DNA of 40,932 nt from Clostridia bacterium. Its GTDB lineage: Bacteria > Bacillota > Clostridia > Christensenellales > Aristaeellaceae. Position 1 is the first letter of the stretch, and every line of letters begins with the position of its first letter. Position numbers and translations under genes: made by a program. The notes beneath the pieces are model-generated. The model had not been told where the DNA came from and made no database searches. It saw only the letters and a program-made list of their open reading frames with translations. Below are positions 1 through 11,332 of the stretch, one piece after another. The stretch lies in the NCBI GenBank assembly GCA_017519405.1, contig JAFWSH010000037.1, forward strand, positions 1 to 40,932. The letters are read 5' to 3'.

Positions 1-1
1 G

Positions 2-739
<738 letters not shown>

Positions 740-797
740 TTATCTCTGAAATCAGTTTGATTGCTTTTTATGGGCACGGGCCAGAGCCCGGTGCTTT

Positions 798-1364
798 CTA
801 CTCCGCGACCACTTTGACCAGGGCGTGGCGCAGGACGCGGTCGCCCATGCGGTAGCCCTTCTGGAACACCTGGCAGACGGTGCCGGGCTCGCCCTCCTCG
901 GCGGTGCCCTGCATCACGGCGTTCTCCAGGTTGGGGTCGAACTTCTCCCCGGTTCGCTCAATGGGGGTGACGCCCAGTTTCTCGTAGGCGGCGCTCATCT
1001 GCTTGAAGGTCAGGGACAGGCCCTCGTACAGGGGGGTGCCTTCCTCCGCCAGGGAGAGGGCCCGCTCCAGGTTGTCCAGCACCTCCAGCATGGCTGCTGC
1101 CACATCCCGCTGGCCCTCCTGGTAGCCGTCGGCGCGCACGGTGGCGTTGCGCTTGCGGAAGTTGTCGAAGTCCGCCTGCACGCGCTGGGCCAGGGTCAGA
1201 TACTCGTCCGCCTTGGCCTGGGCTTCCGCCAGGGCCTGCTGCAGCTGTTCCACGGGGTCCGCCTCCGCTGCCGGCGTCTCCGCCGGAACGGTGTCCGGGA
1301 CCTCAGGCGCCGGCTGGTTTTCCGCCTCGGGGGTTCCGGCTGCCGCCTGCTCAATCTCACTCAT
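798..1364 (-). CDS. grpE: GrpE nucleotide exchange factor
   Basis: Nucleotide exchange factor for DnaK, a homodimer that releases ADP and resets the chaperone. The 188-residue product has an acidic, low-complexity N-terminus (residues 1-45, rich in E, P and A), then a long helix starting near 'LQQALAEAQAKADEYL'. The family core follows: 'RVQADFDNFRKR', and the C-terminal beta domain with 'GEKFDPNLENAVM' and 'VFQKGYRMGDRVLRHALVKV'. The start is ATG 1364 with GGAGG about 8 bases upstream; the frame is open to 1406 but that extension is Lys/Arg-rich and lacks a ribosome site. It lies between hrcA (48 bases upstream) and dnaK, the standard Bacillota heat-shock order, and is expected to be repressed by HrcA from the promoter above hrcA. 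Confidence 0.97.
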   Translation of the reverse strand: MSEIEQAAAGTPEAENQPAPEVPDTVPAETPAAEADPVEQLQQALAEAQAKADEYLTLAQRVQADFDNFRKRNATVRADGYQEGQRDVAAAMLEVLDNLERALSLAEEGTPLYEGLSLTFKQMSAAYEKLGVTPIERTGEKFDPNLENAVMQGTAEEGEPGTVCQVFQKGYRMGDRVLRHALVKVVAE

Positions 1365-1412
1365 GGGTGTTTTCCTCCGTCCGGTTGTCTTTTTCTTTCC
1401 TCGCATGTCGGG

Positions 1413-2456
1413 TCACTTCCGTTCTGTCGGCGAACCGCCGCTGCCGAAGATCTCGGAGAGCTGCTCGCCCATGGTGCCCAGGATGGAGAGCACACGGCTG
1501 TACTGCATCCGGGTGGGGCCGATGACGCCGATGGTGCCCTGACGGCCTGTCCGGGTGGAGTAGGTGGCGGTGACGATGGAGCACTCGCTCATCTCCGGCA
1601 CCCCGGTCTCCGGGCCGATCCGCACGGTGAAGGCCATCTCGCCCTGCTGGGCCACAATCGACGCCAGCCGGTCCCGGGTCTCCAGCAGGGAGAGGAAGTT
1701 CCGCGCCTTCTCCGTATCGCTGTACTCGGGGTAGGCCAGCATGTTGCTGGCGCCGCCGACGCTCACATGGCTCTGGGGGCCGGCGTCCCGGGCCTCGCCC
1801 ATGAGACTGTTCACGGACTGCAGCACCGCCGCGTTCTCGCCCATCCGGGCAATGAGGATCGGCATCCGCTCGCAGGCCTCCTCCAGGGTGCAGCCCGCCA
1901 CGGCCTCCGTCAGGGAACGGGAGATGTCGTAGAGGGTGTCCGGATCGATGCCCGCCGGCACCCGCACCACGCTGTCCCGCACCACGCCGCCGTCGGTGAC
2001 GATCACCACCAGCGCCGTCTCCGGGGAGGTGCTCACCAGCTGGATGTTGCGGATGTGGAGCTTCGGTCCGCTGGGGGAGAGGACCACCGCCGTGTAGTGG
2101 GTCAGGGAGGACAGCACCTGGGCTGCCCGGTCGATGACCTCCTCCATCTGCCGGACCCGGCCGCCGAAGAACGCCCGGACCGCCTCCTCGCTGTCCGAGC
2201 GGATGGTGCCCAGCTGCAGCAGCTGGTCCACATAGAGCCGGTAGGCCTTGGCCGAGGGGATCCGCCCCGCACTCACGTGGGGCTGGTCCAGATAGCCCAG
2301 CTCCTCCAGGTCGCTCATCTCGTTGCGGATGGTGGCCGAGGACAGGCCCATGTCATACTTCTTGGAAATGGTGCGGGAACCCACGGGCACGGCGGTCAGA
2401 ATGTAATCGTCGATGATGGCCTGCAGGATCCTGAATTTCCGTTCATCCATTCCCAT
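1413..2456 (-). CDS. hrcA: Heat-inducible transcription repressor HrcA
   Basis: Repressor of class I heat-shock genes, which binds CIRCE and depends on GroEL for activity. The 347-residue product has an N-terminal winged helix (about 1-75; 'KFRILQAIIDDYILTAVPVGSRTISKKYDMGLSSATIRNEMSDLEE' is the family signature region, positions 5-52 or so), then the 'GYLDQPHVSAGRIPS' segment. The C-terminal GAF-like region contains 'GPTRMQYSRVLSI'. ATG 2456 is preferred over GTG 2465 because AAGGAGG lies 8 bases before the ATG and overlaps the GTG. It is the first gene of hrcA-grpE-dnaK and a perfect CIRCE sits in its own leader, so it is autoregulated. Confidence 0.97.
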   Translation of the reverse strand: MGMDERKFRILQAIIDDYILTAVPVGSRTISKKYDMGLSSATIRNEMSDLEELGYLDQPHVSAGRIPSAKAYRLYVDQLLQLGTIRSDSEEAVRAFFGGRVRQMEEVIDRAAQVLSSLTHYTAVVLSPSGPKLHIRNIQLVSTSPETALVVIVTDGGVVRDSVVRVPAGIDPDTLYDISRSLTEAVAGCTLEEACERMPILIARMGENAAVLQSVNSLMGEARDAGPQSHVSVGGASNMLAYPEYSDTEKARNFLSLLETRDRLASIVAQQGEMAFTVRIGPETGVPEMSECSIVTATYSTRTGRQGTIGVIGPTRMQYSRVLSILGTMGEQLSEIFGSGGSPTERK

Positions 2457-2480
2457 GTTTCCCACCTCCTTCCGGTGTTG

Positions 2481-2507
2481 TTAGCACTCTCGGTCGTTGA
2501 GTGCTAA
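2481..2507 (-). promoter_or_regulatory. CIRCE operator
   Basis: Perfect inverted repeat TTAGCACTC, 9-base spacer, GAGTGCTAA, identical to the CIRCE consensus bound by HrcA. It lies between the -10 box and the hrcA ribosome site, so the repressor would block initiation and the dyad would also be in the 5' leader of the mRNA. Confidence 0.97.
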
Positions 2508-2517
2508 CCACGTTGAT

Positions 2518-2546
2518 ACAATAGCACCGACGCCCGGGTTTGTCAA
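2518..2546 (-). promoter_or_regulatory. Sigma-A promoter of hrcA-grpE-dnaK
   Basis: Minus-strand TTGACA (2541-2546) and TATTGT (2518-2523) with a 17-base spacer, immediately upstream of the CIRCE. Position and spacing fit the vegetative promoter expected for a CIRCE-controlled operon. Confidence 0.85.
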
Positions 2547-2639
2547 GGGCACGGCGAGGAAAATTGCCGGAATTCTGCCGAGGGGTACAGAATACAGCAG
2601 CAGGCGCGCCCTGCGGCTTACCCGGCCCGGCCTCCCGGG

Positions 2640-2669
2640 TTGACGGATCCGGCGGGCAGGCGGTATAAT
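2640..2669 (+). promoter_or_regulatory. Sigma-A promoter of the 94-aa ORF
   Basis: TTGACG (2640-2645) and a perfect TATAAT (2664-2669) with an 18-base spacer, 45 bases before the ATG at 2715. Confidence 0.8.
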
Positions 2670-2714
2670 TCCCGTACCCGGTCCCCCGAACGCGTGCAAC
2701 GGAGGAGAAGCTCC

Positions 2715-2996
2715 ATGAATAAGAACAAAAACTCCACCCCGGTTTTCACCGCCGTGGCGGCGGTCTTTGAGGAGCTGGGGGACATCCAGGAGCTTGTCCT
2801 GCGCCGCAGGGAACAGGGGCTGCCCCCGGCGGACACGGCCCTGTGGGACAGGCTGATCCGGCTGAAGAAGGTCCTGACCGCCCTCACCCCGGCCAGCCGG
2901 GAGGACCCGGAGGCCGCGGCACTCCTGGCGGACACAAAGAGGACGGCCGCCCTGCTGATGGACACCCTGCCGGAGCCCGGGGAAAGGGAGCCCTGA
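2715..2996 (+). CDS. Hypothetical protein, 93 residues
   Basis: I do not recognise this family. The product begins MNKNKNSTPVF and is predicted to be largely alpha-helical, with no signal peptide or membrane segment and no cysteine. Charged and hydrophobic residues alternate through 'AAVFEELGDIQELVLRRREQ' and the later 'LWDRLIRLKKVLTAL', which suggests two amphipathic helices that might pack as a hairpin or dimer. The start is supported by GGAGGAG 7 bases before ATG 2715 and by a near-consensus promoter upstream. It stands alone: hrcA diverges on the left and another single-gene unit follows on the right. That it is a real gene rests on these signals rather than on homology. Confidence 0.7.
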   Translation: MNKNKNSTPVFTAVAAVFEELGDIQELVLRRREQGLPPADTALWDRLIRLKKVLTALTPASREDPEAAALLADTKRTAALLMDTLPEPGEREP

Positions 2997-3069
2997 TCCG
3001 GGCGGCGTGCACAGCCCGGCTGAGACAAAAAGGAACGGTTTTCACGGATGCGTTTTGCGCCGGTCTCTA

Positions 3070-3098
3070 TTGACATTCCGCCGGCTTTGGCATAGAAT
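3070..3098 (+). promoter_or_regulatory. Sigma-A promoter of the 82-aa membrane protein
   Basis: Perfect TTGACA (3070-3075) and TAGAAT (3093-3098) with a 17-base spacer, 38 bases before the ATG at 3137. Confidence 0.8.
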
Positions 3099-3136
3099 GG
3101 AATCGCCGTAAAAACGGCAGAAAGGCGGTATTCATT

Positions 3137-3385
3137 ATGTGGACGAATGTTGGTGCGAAACTCAAGACGCTGGCTAAGGTTGTTTGCTGGCTGGGCATCA
3201 TCCTCAGCGTCATCATGGGCATCATGATGATCGCGACGGGCAACCAGGTGAGCTACAACGGCGCTGCTGTGGGCGGCGTTGTGGGCGGCATTACGACCAT
3301 CATCGTGGGCAGCCTGGCCTCCTGGCTGGGATCCCTGACCACCTATGCCATCGGCGAGGCTGCCGAGTACGCCGAGAAGCACTGA
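3137..3385 (+). CDS. Small two-helix membrane protein, 82 residues
   Basis: Unknown function. Residues 1-13 are a short basic amphipathic start (MWTNVGAKLKTLAK). Two hydrophobic segments follow: about 14-36 ('VVCWLGIILSVIMGIMMIA') and about 44-66 (rich in Gly, Val and Ile, 'GGVVGGITTIIVGSL'). The tail is polar and ends 'AEYAEKH'. Glycine-rich repeats in the second helix (GAAVGGVVGG) resemble tight helix-packing motifs. It has its own promoter and an AAGG-type ribosome site 11 bases upstream, so it is likely transcribed alone. Small membrane proteins of this layout are common in gut Clostridia; no specific role can be assigned. Confidence 0.75.
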   Translation: MWTNVGAKLKTLAKVVCWLGIILSVIMGIMMIATGNQVSYNGAAVGGVVGGITTIIVGSLASWLGSLTTYAIGEAAEYAEKH

Positions 3386-3412
3386 GAATTGCCAAAAATC
3401 CGGTCAAAGCCC

Positions 3413-3441
3413 TTGTATTTCCTTCCATTCTATGCTATACT
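3413..3441 (+). promoter_or_regulatory. Sigma-A promoter of the rimP-nusA-infB operon
   Basis: TTGTAT (3413-3418) and TATACT (3436-3441) with a 17-base spacer. It starts a leader of about 175 bases before rimP. Confidence 0.75.
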
Positions 3442-3511
3442 TCGCGTGTTTCCCGGTAAATAACGCGTGACGGCCGCACAGACGGCTTGGAGAAAGAAGG
3501 GCTTGACGACG

Positions 3512-3591
3512 AGAGTGGCATGGTCTGGCGGGGCCGGACAGCAGCGTGCTGTTGCCCGTGCACCGCATGAAGGGCCGTGTTTTGCCACTCT
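3512..3591 (+). promoter_or_regulatory. Structured rimP leader RNA candidate
   Basis: The untranslated leader carries a perfect 9-base closing pair, AGAGTGGCA (3512-3520) with TGCCACTCT (3583-3591), which brackets an inner perfect hairpin ACAGCA-gcg-TGCTGT (3538-3552). The 3' arm runs into a pyrimidine-rich stretch TTTTCTCTT, so the structure could act as an attenuator ahead of rimP (start 3624). Leader-encoded control of nusA operons is known in other bacteria; whether this one matches a described RNA family needs a covariance search. Confidence 0.5.
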
Positions 3592-3623
3592 TTTCTCTTG
3601 CCTCTGAAACAGGAGGAGACGCT

Positions 3624-4151
3624 GTGGCCAAGGGAAAGACCAGCCTGGTGGCACAGGTGACGCCGCGCTGCGAGCGGGTGGCGGCCCAACTGGGTTTCGA
3701 ACTGGTGGACGTGGAGACGGAGCGGGACGCCACGGGGCTGACGCTGCGGATCTATGTGGACCGGCCGGAGGGCATGGACCTGGACGGCTGCGAGCGGTTC
3801 CACCGGGCCATCCAACCCCTGGTGGAGGACTGCGACTACGACTACCTGGAGGTCTCCTCCCCCGGCATCGACCGGCCCCTGAAGAAGGACGCCGACTTTG
3901 CCCGGGCGCTGGGCAGCGAGGTGGAGGTGCGCTTCTTCCGGGCCATGGACGGGGCCAAGGAACTCCGGGGCGTGCTGGCGGACTGGAACGGGGAGACGGT
4001 GACCCTGGAGATCGGCGGACAGGAGCGGACGCTGCAGCGGAAGGACTGCGCGCTGATCCGTCCGGCGGTGGACATGACCGGGGTGGAGGAAGTGGACCTG
4101 AGCGGGGATGAGATGCCCCGCGGCAACGATACGGAAGGCGGAACAACATGA
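3624..4151 (+). CDS. rimP: Ribosome maturation factor RimP
   Basis: Assembly factor for the 30S subunit. The 175-residue product shows the N-terminal RimP domain: 'GFELVDVETERDATGLTLRIYVDRPEGMDLDGCERFHRAI' region at about 20-60, then 'YLEVSSPGIDRPL' (the SPG-DRPL motif is diagnostic). The C-terminal Sm-like beta barrel covers about residues 88-150 ('GSEVEVRFF', 'GVLADWNGETVTLEIGG'). The start is GTG 3624, six bases after AGGAGGA; the frame is open further upstream, but that part overlaps the leader hairpin and looks non-coding. The stop overlaps the nusA start by 4 bases (ATGA), which indicates translational coupling. Confidence 0.95.
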   Translation: MAKGKTSLVAQVTPRCERVAAQLGFELVDVETERDATGLTLRIYVDRPEGMDLDGCERFHRAIQPLVEDCDYDYLEVSSPGIDRPLKKDADFARALGSEVEVRFFRAMDGAKELRGVLADWNGETVTLEIGGQERTLQRKDCALIRPAVDMTGVEEVDLSGDEMPRGNDTEGGTT

Positions 4152-5338
4152 AGACGAACCGTGCACCCAAGGAACAGAGAAACGAGATCATCGAGGCGAT
4201 CCACTCCCTGTGCAAGGAGAAGGGCCTCAGCGAGGACATGCTCTTCCAGGCCATTGAGGACGCTGTGAAGATTGCCTACCGCAAGAACCTGCCCAAGGAC
4301 GCCGTGGAGCCCAGCAATGTGGTGGTGACCATGGACCGGGAGACCGGTGCCATCCGCGTCTATGCGCGGATGATCGTGGCGGAGGAAGTGGTAAGCCCGG
4401 CCAGTCAGATTTCTCTGGAGGAAGCCAGGGCCATCCGCCCCGGCGCGGAGCTGGACGACATCGTGGACAAGGACGTGACCCCCAGCGGCTTCCTGCGGGT
4501 GGCTGCCCAGTCCGCCAAGACCGTGATCATCCAGCGGATCCGCAATGCCGAGCACGGTAAAGTCTATGACCACTATGTGGAGAAGAGCGAGGAGATCCTC
4601 ACCGGCGTGGTGAAGCGGGTCAGCGAGCACTCCGTGATCGTGGACCTGGACCACACGGAGGGCATCCTGGAGGAGGACGAGATGGTCCCCGGCGAGGTGC
4701 TCACCGAGGGCGAACACATCAAGGTCTACGTGGTGGAGGTGCTGCGGAACACCACCTCCCAGCGGATTCCCCAGGTGCGCGTCAGCCGCCGCCATCCCTC
4801 CCTGGTGAAGCGCCTCTTCGAGATGGAGGTGCCGGAGATCGTGACGGGCGTGGTGACCATCAAGGCCATCGCCCGCAAGGCCGGCGTCCGCACCAAGATG
4901 GCGGTCTACTCCAACGATCCCATGATCGACCCCGTGGGCGCCTGCGTGGGCCAGCGGGGCGGCCGTGTGGAGCGCGTGGTGGCAGAGCTGCGCGGGGAGA
5001 AAGTGGACATCATCAAGTGGTCCGAGGACCCGGTGGAGTTTGTGGCCAACGCCCTGAACCCCGCCCATGTCATCACCGTCTACACCAGTGACGACCGGGA
5101 ACGGGAGTGCCGCGTGGTGGTGCCGGACAACCAGCTGTCCCTGGCCATCGGCAAGGAGGGCCTGAACTCCATGCTGGCCCACCAGCTCACCGGCTGGCGG
5201 ATCGACATCAAGAGCCAGTCCCAGGCGGCCATGATGGAGGACATGATCGACGAGAGCGATCCCATGGTGCGCACGGGCTCCATGCGCATGGAACGGGACG
5301 ACACCGTGGGTTACCAGACCGACGACACCAGCCTGTAA
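4148..5338 (+). CDS. nusA: Transcription termination/antitermination factor NusA
   Basis: RNA polymerase-binding factor that modulates pausing, termination and antitermination. The 396 residues show the order NTD (about 1-130, '[16 protein letters not shown]' near the start), S1 domain (about 148-215, '[15 protein letters not shown]' and '[12 protein letters not shown]'), then KH1 ('[18 protein letters not shown]') and KH2 ('[26 protein letters not shown]'). The C-terminal acidic repeats of proteobacterial NusA are absent, which is normal for Bacillota; a short acidic tail is present. It overlaps rimP by 4 bases and is followed by rnpM after 18 bases. Its start [10 protein letters not shown] is slightly longer and more basic than in many homologues. 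Confidence 0.97.
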   Translation: MKTNRAPKEQRNEIIEAIHSLCKEKGLSEDMLFQAIEDAVKIAYRKNLPKDAVEPSNVVVTMDRETGAIRVYARMIVAEEVVSPASQISLEEARAIRPGAELDDIVDKDVTPSGFLRVAAQSAKTVIIQRIRNAEHGKVYDHYVEKSEEILTGVVKRVSEHSVIVDLDHTEGILEEDEMVPGEVLTEGEHIKVYVVEVLRNTTSQRIPQVRVSRRHPSLVKRLFEMEVPEIVTGVVTIKAIARKAGVRTKMAVYSNDPMIDPVGACVGQRGGRVERVVAELRGEKVDIIKWSEDPVEFVANALNPAHVITVYTSDDRERECRVVVPDNQLSLAIGKEGLNSMLAHQLTGWRIDIKSQSQAAMMEDMIDESDPMVRTGSMRMERDDTVGYQTDDTSL

Positions 5339-5356
5339 GCATACGGAGAGGTGGCC

Positions 5357-5662
5357 ATGCCCCAGAAGCCAAAGAAAATCCCCCTGCGCATGTGCGTGGG
5401 GTGCCGGGAGATGAAGCCCAAGGCTTCCCTGATCCGGGTGGTTCGCAGCCCGGAAGGCCAGGTCTCCCTGGACCCGGTGGGCAAGAAGCCCGGCCGCGGC
5501 GCCTATGTGTGCCGGGACGTGGCCTGCCTGAACCGGGCCATCCGGCAGAAGCAGCTGGAACGGCAGCTGCAGGCGGCCCTGAGCCCGGAGACAGCCGAGG
5601 CGCTGCGGGAGACCCTTACGGCGCTGCAGCAGACGGCGGCGGAGGACGGGCAGCATGGATGA
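5357..5662 (+). CDS. rnpM: RNase P modulator RnpM (YlxR)
   Basis: Small RNA-binding protein of the YlxR/DUF448 family, reported in Bacillus subtilis to bind and modulate RNase P. The 101-residue product carries the family signatures 'RMCVGCREMKPKASLIRVV' (about residues 10-28) and 'GRGAYVCRDVACL' (about 47-59). ATG 5357 is chosen over the in-frame GTG 5351 since the GGAG ribosome site is only 2 bases from the GTG but 8 from the ATG. It sits between nusA and ylxQ, exactly the conserved Bacillota order, and overlaps ylxQ by 8 bases. Confidence 0.93.
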   Translation: MPQKPKKIPLRMCVGCREMKPKASLIRVVRSPEGQVSLDPVGKKPGRGAYVCRDVACLNRAIRQKQLERQLQAALSPETAEALRETLTALQQTAAEDGQHG

Positions 5663-6001
5663 GGCGCGGGTCCGCGGACTTATGGGGCTGTGCGTCCGGG
5701 CCAGGATGGCTGTCTTCGGCGAGGACGGCTGCCTGAAGAGCATCCGGAGCGGCACATGTGCCCTCATGCTGCTGGACAGCGGCGCCTCCCGGGCCACCCG
5801 GGAGAAGTACCGCACGGCCTGCGCCCACGGGGGCGTGCCGCTGCGGCTGCTGCCGGCGGGGCTCATGGGATCGGCCACAGGGCGGCCGGGGGTGGCCATG
5901 GCGGTGCTGCCCGGCGGCATCTGCCAACAGTTATTGACCCTGCTTCCGGAGACGGAAGACATTCAGGAATCTGATTCAATTTGCGGGGGTGCAAGCATCG
6001 A

Positions 6002-6005
<4 letters not shown>
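5655..6005 (+). CDS. ylxQ: L7Ae-family ribosomal-type protein YlxQ
   Basis: The 116-residue product aligns in layout with YlxQ/L7Ae-L30e-like RNA-binding proteins: '[18 protein letters not shown]' resembles the usual 'GLA.RAGK...G' start, then a helix-strand core with '[21 protein letters not shown]' and '[25 protein letters not shown]'. These proteins are thought to bind kink-turn RNA; the role of YlxQ is not settled. Position between rnpM and infB is the conserved one. The stop overlaps the infB start by ATGA. Residues after about 95 are poorly conserved. The divergence from the family core (lacking an obvious GK pair) lowers certainty a little. Confidence 0.85.
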
Positions 6006-8926
<2,921 letters not shown>

Positions 8927-8943
8927 GTGCAGCAGAAAGGAGA

Positions 8944-8976
8944 CCGGGAGTGCGGCTTTGCCTCCCGGCTTCTTTT
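8944..8976 (+). terminator. Rho-independent terminator or attenuator after infB
   Basis: Stem CCGGGAG (8944-8950) with CTCCCGG (8962-8968), 11-base loop, followed by CTTCTTTT. No clear new promoter is seen before rbfA, so this hairpin may reduce rather than end transcription. Confidence 0.6.
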
Positions 8977-9032
8977 CTCAGGGCTGAAGGAAAACCCGCG
9001 CCCGCGGGACGGATACAAAAGGAGAACCAACC

Positions 9033-9437
9033 ATGCCATCAAAAGCAAGCTATCAGCGGATTGACCGCATTTCCGAGGAGGTGCGGCGGGAGGTGGACCG
9101 GATCATCCGGGACGAGCTGAACGACCCCCGCGTCAGCGGCACCTTCTCCATCACCCGGGCGGAGGTGACCCGGGATCTCCGCTATGCCAAGATTTATGTG
9201 AGCGTCCTGGAGGATGAGCGCCGGGCGGACCTGATGAAGGCCCTCAAGAGTGCCGCCGGCTTCATCCGGCGCGCCCTGGGCCGCGAGATGATCATCCGCA
9301 CGGCGCCGGAGCTGATCTTTGTGGAGGACCGGAACATTGCCTACGGGGCCCACATCGCCCAGGTACTCCGGGAGGTTCACGCGGGGGAAGCCCCGGAGGA
9401 GACGGAGGGGGAGACCGATGCCGAGAGCGGGACTTGA
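9033..9437 (+). CDS. rbfA: 30S ribosome-binding factor RbfA
   Basis: Assembly factor that binds 16S rRNA helix 1 and acts in late 30S maturation. The 134-residue product has the KH-like core with 'RIDRISEEVRREVDRIIRDELNDPRV' region near the N-terminus and the diagnostic 'VEVTRDLRYAKIYVSVL'-like stretch (here 'AEVTRDLRYAKIYVSVL', about 45-61), followed by 'ALKSAAGFIRRALGREM'. The last 20 residues are acidic and not conserved. AAAAGGAG lies 9 bases before ATG 9033. It follows infB after 106 bases that contain a hairpin, and overlaps nrnA by 20 bases. Confidence 0.96.
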   Translation: MPSKASYQRIDRISEEVRREVDRIIRDELNDPRVSGTFSITRAEVTRDLRYAKIYVSVLEDERRADLMKALKSAAGFIRRALGREMIIRTAPELIFVEDRNIAYGAHIAQVLREVHAGEAPEETEGETDAESGT

Positions 9438-10413
9438 GGCCGTGGCCCGGGCGGTGGCTGACGCCGGAAGCCTGGCGGTCTGCTGCCATGTAAACCCGGA
9501 CGGGGACACCCTGGGCTCGGCCCTGGCGCTGAAGGCTGCCTTCCCCGGGAAACAGGTGACGGTCTTCTGCCCGGACAAGGTGCCGGACAACCTGGCGGGC
9601 CTGCCTGGTGCGGCGGAGGTGCGGCTGTGCGCCTCCCTGCAGCCGGAGGAGCGCTTCGACCTGATGCTGCCGGTGGACATCTCAGAGGCCTCCCGGGGCG
9701 GCCGGATGGGGGAGAAACCCTTCCTGGAGCTGCTGCGGGCCCGGTGCGGCGGGGAGGCGCTGATCGACCATCACGGCACCAACCCCGGCTTCTGCCGCCC
9801 CGCCTGCATCGATGCGGGGGCGCCGGCCACCGGCCTGATCATCCGGGAACTGCTGGGTCTGCTGGGGCAGCCCCTCACGGCGGAGATCGCTGCGTGCCTG
9901 TATGCGGCCATTGCCACGGACACGGGGAACTTCAGCTACGGCAATGTCAGCCCGGAATGCTTCCGGGTGGCGGCGGAACTGGTGGCGACCGGGTTCGACA
10001 TGAACGGCCTGAACCGCAGACTCTTTGTGGTGGAGCCCCTGGCCAAGAAGCTGCTCCTGGGGCGTGCCCTGAACTCCCTGCGCATGAGCCGGGAGGGCAG
10101 GATTGCGCTGATGGCGGTGACCCGGGCGGATTTCGCCGCCTGCGGCGCCCTGGAGGAGCACACGGAGAACCTGGTGAACCAGGCCCTGGCCATCGAGGGG
10201 GTCTGCATGGCGGCCCTGCTGCGGGAGGTGCCGGACGGCACCGTGAAGGCCAGCCTCCGGGGGGTGGCGCCCTGGACGGTGGACCGGGCGGCGGTGCGCT
10301 TCGGCGGCGGCGGTCACGCCCAGGCGGCGGGCTGCAGCATTCCTCATCCCATGGCGGAGAGCCTGCGCTTGGTGGAGGAGGCCCTGGGTGAGGAGCTGGA
10401 TCGGCAGACATGA
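9418..10413 (+). CDS. nrnA: Bifunctional oligoribonuclease / pAp phosphatase NrnA (DHH family)
   Basis: DHH/DHHA1 phosphoesterase that degrades short RNA oligonucleotides (nanoRNA) and 3'-phosphoadenosine 5'-phosphate. The 331-residue product has motif I HVNPDGD (H24-D30), the DHH motif DHHGTN (117-122) and the DHHA1 C-terminus with the substrate-binding 'GGGGHAQAAG' loop. Metal ligands H24, D28, D30, D117, H118 are all present, so it should be active. ATG 9418 is chosen because purine-rich GGAGGGGGAG precedes it; the frame is open upstream only as rbfA shadow. Its stop overlaps the truB start by ATGA, giving the conserved rbfA-nrnA-truB order of Bacillota. Confidence 0.94.
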   Translation: MPRAGLEAVARAVADAGSLAVCCHVNPDGDTLGSALALKAAFPGKQVTVFCPDKVPDNLAGLPGAAEVRLCASLQPEERFDLMLPVDISEASRGGRMGEKPFLELLRARCGGEALIDHHGTNPGFCRPACIDAGAPATGLIIRELLGLLGQPLTAEIAACLYAAIATDTGNFSYGNVSPECFRVAAELVATGFDMNGLNRRLFVVEPLAKKLLLGRALNSLRMSREGRIALMAVTRADFAACGALEEHTENLVNQALAIEGVCMAALLREVPDGTVKASLRGVAPWTVDRAAVRFGGGGHAQAAGCSIPHPMAESLRLVEEALGEELDRQT

Positions 10414-11318
10414 ACGGATTCCTGAATATCCTGAAACCCCCGGGCATGACCTCCGCTGCCGTGGTGGGCACCGTAAAGCGCCTGACGGGGGAAAAGCGGG
10501 TGGGCCACGCGGGGACCCTGGATCCGGAGGCCGCCGGCGTACTGCCCGTCATGGTGGGTCAGGCCACCCGCCTGTTCGACTACCTGGTGGACAAGGAAAA
10601 GCAGTATGTGGCGGAGTGCGCCTTCGGGCTGGCCACGGACACCCAGGACGCCCAGGGCAGGGTGACGGCCAGGGGGGACTGCTGTCCCGATCTGGCGACC
10701 GTGCGCCGGGCGGCGGACCGGCTCACCGGGGACATCTGGCAGCGGCCCGGCGCCTACAGCGCCCTCAAGCAGGACGGCAAGCCGCTGTATCAGCGGGCCA
10801 GGGCCGGCGAGGCGGTGGAGGCCCCGCTGCGGCAGGTGCACATTGAGCACATCGCCCTCCACGGGGAGATGCCCCGGCATGGGGTGCTCATGACCGTGGA
10901 CTGCGGCCGGGGGACCTATATCCGCTCCCTGTGCGAGGACCTGGGGAAGCTGTGCGGCTGCCCGGCGCACATGCGCTTCCTGCTGCGGACCAGGAGCGGC
11001 GCCTTCACCCTGGACAGCGCCATGACCCTGGAGGAGGCTGCCGGATACGCGGCCTCCGGGACCCTGGCGGAGCACCTGATTTCCCCGGACGCGCCCCTGG
11101 AGCACCTGCCGGCGCTGCATCTGCCGGAGCGTCTGTGGAAGCAGGCCTGCAACGGGGTGCACCTGCAGGCGGAACAGGTGAGCGGCGCCCCGGATCAGCC
11201 GGAGGACACGCCCCTGCGCCTCTATGCGGGGGAGCGCTTCTGCGGCATTGCGGCCCGGGAAAAGGACCGGCTGGTATGGCGGCTGGTGATGAATGGACCG
11301 GACGATCATCAATCATGA
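10410..11318 (+). CDS. truB: tRNA pseudouridine-55 synthase TruB
   Basis: Makes pseudouridine 55 in the T-loop of tRNAs. The 302-residue product opens with 'GFLNILKPPGMTSAAVV' and carries the catalytic motif GHAGTLDPEAAGVLPV with D38 as nucleophile. Further family blocks are 'KQYVAECAFGLATDTQDAQG', 'RPGAYSALKQDGKPLYQRAR' (residues 111 on) and 'CGRGTYIRSLCEDLG'. The C-terminal third is loosely conserved and probably the PUA-like extension. It overlaps nrnA by 4 bases. The usual next gene ribF is not here; a DUF1292 gene follows instead. Confidence 0.96.
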   Translation: MNGFLNILKPPGMTSAAVVGTVKRLTGEKRVGHAGTLDPEAAGVLPVMVGQATRLFDYLVDKEKQYVAECAFGLATDTQDAQGRVTARGDCCPDLATVRRAADRLTGDIWQRPGAYSALKQDGKPLYQRARAGEAVEAPLRQVHIEHIALHGEMPRHGVLMTVDCGRGTYIRSLCEDLGKLCGCPAHMRFLLRTRSGAFTLDSAMTLEEAAGYAASGTLAEHLISPDAPLEHLPALHLPERLWKQACNGVHLQAEQVSGAPDQPEDTPLRLYAGERFCGIAAREKDRLVWRLVMNGPDDHQS

Positions 11319-11332
11319 AGGGAGAAAAAGAA

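Noticed and set aside
825-2507. 560-aa plus-strand frame
   Set aside because: It is the antisense shadow of grpE and hrcA, full of His/Gly/Leu/Gln repeats typical of GC-rich reverse frames.
8990-9005. Second hairpin CCCGCG/CGCGGG before rbfA
   Set aside because: Only a 2-base loop is left and there is no T run; chance in GC-rich sequence is likely.
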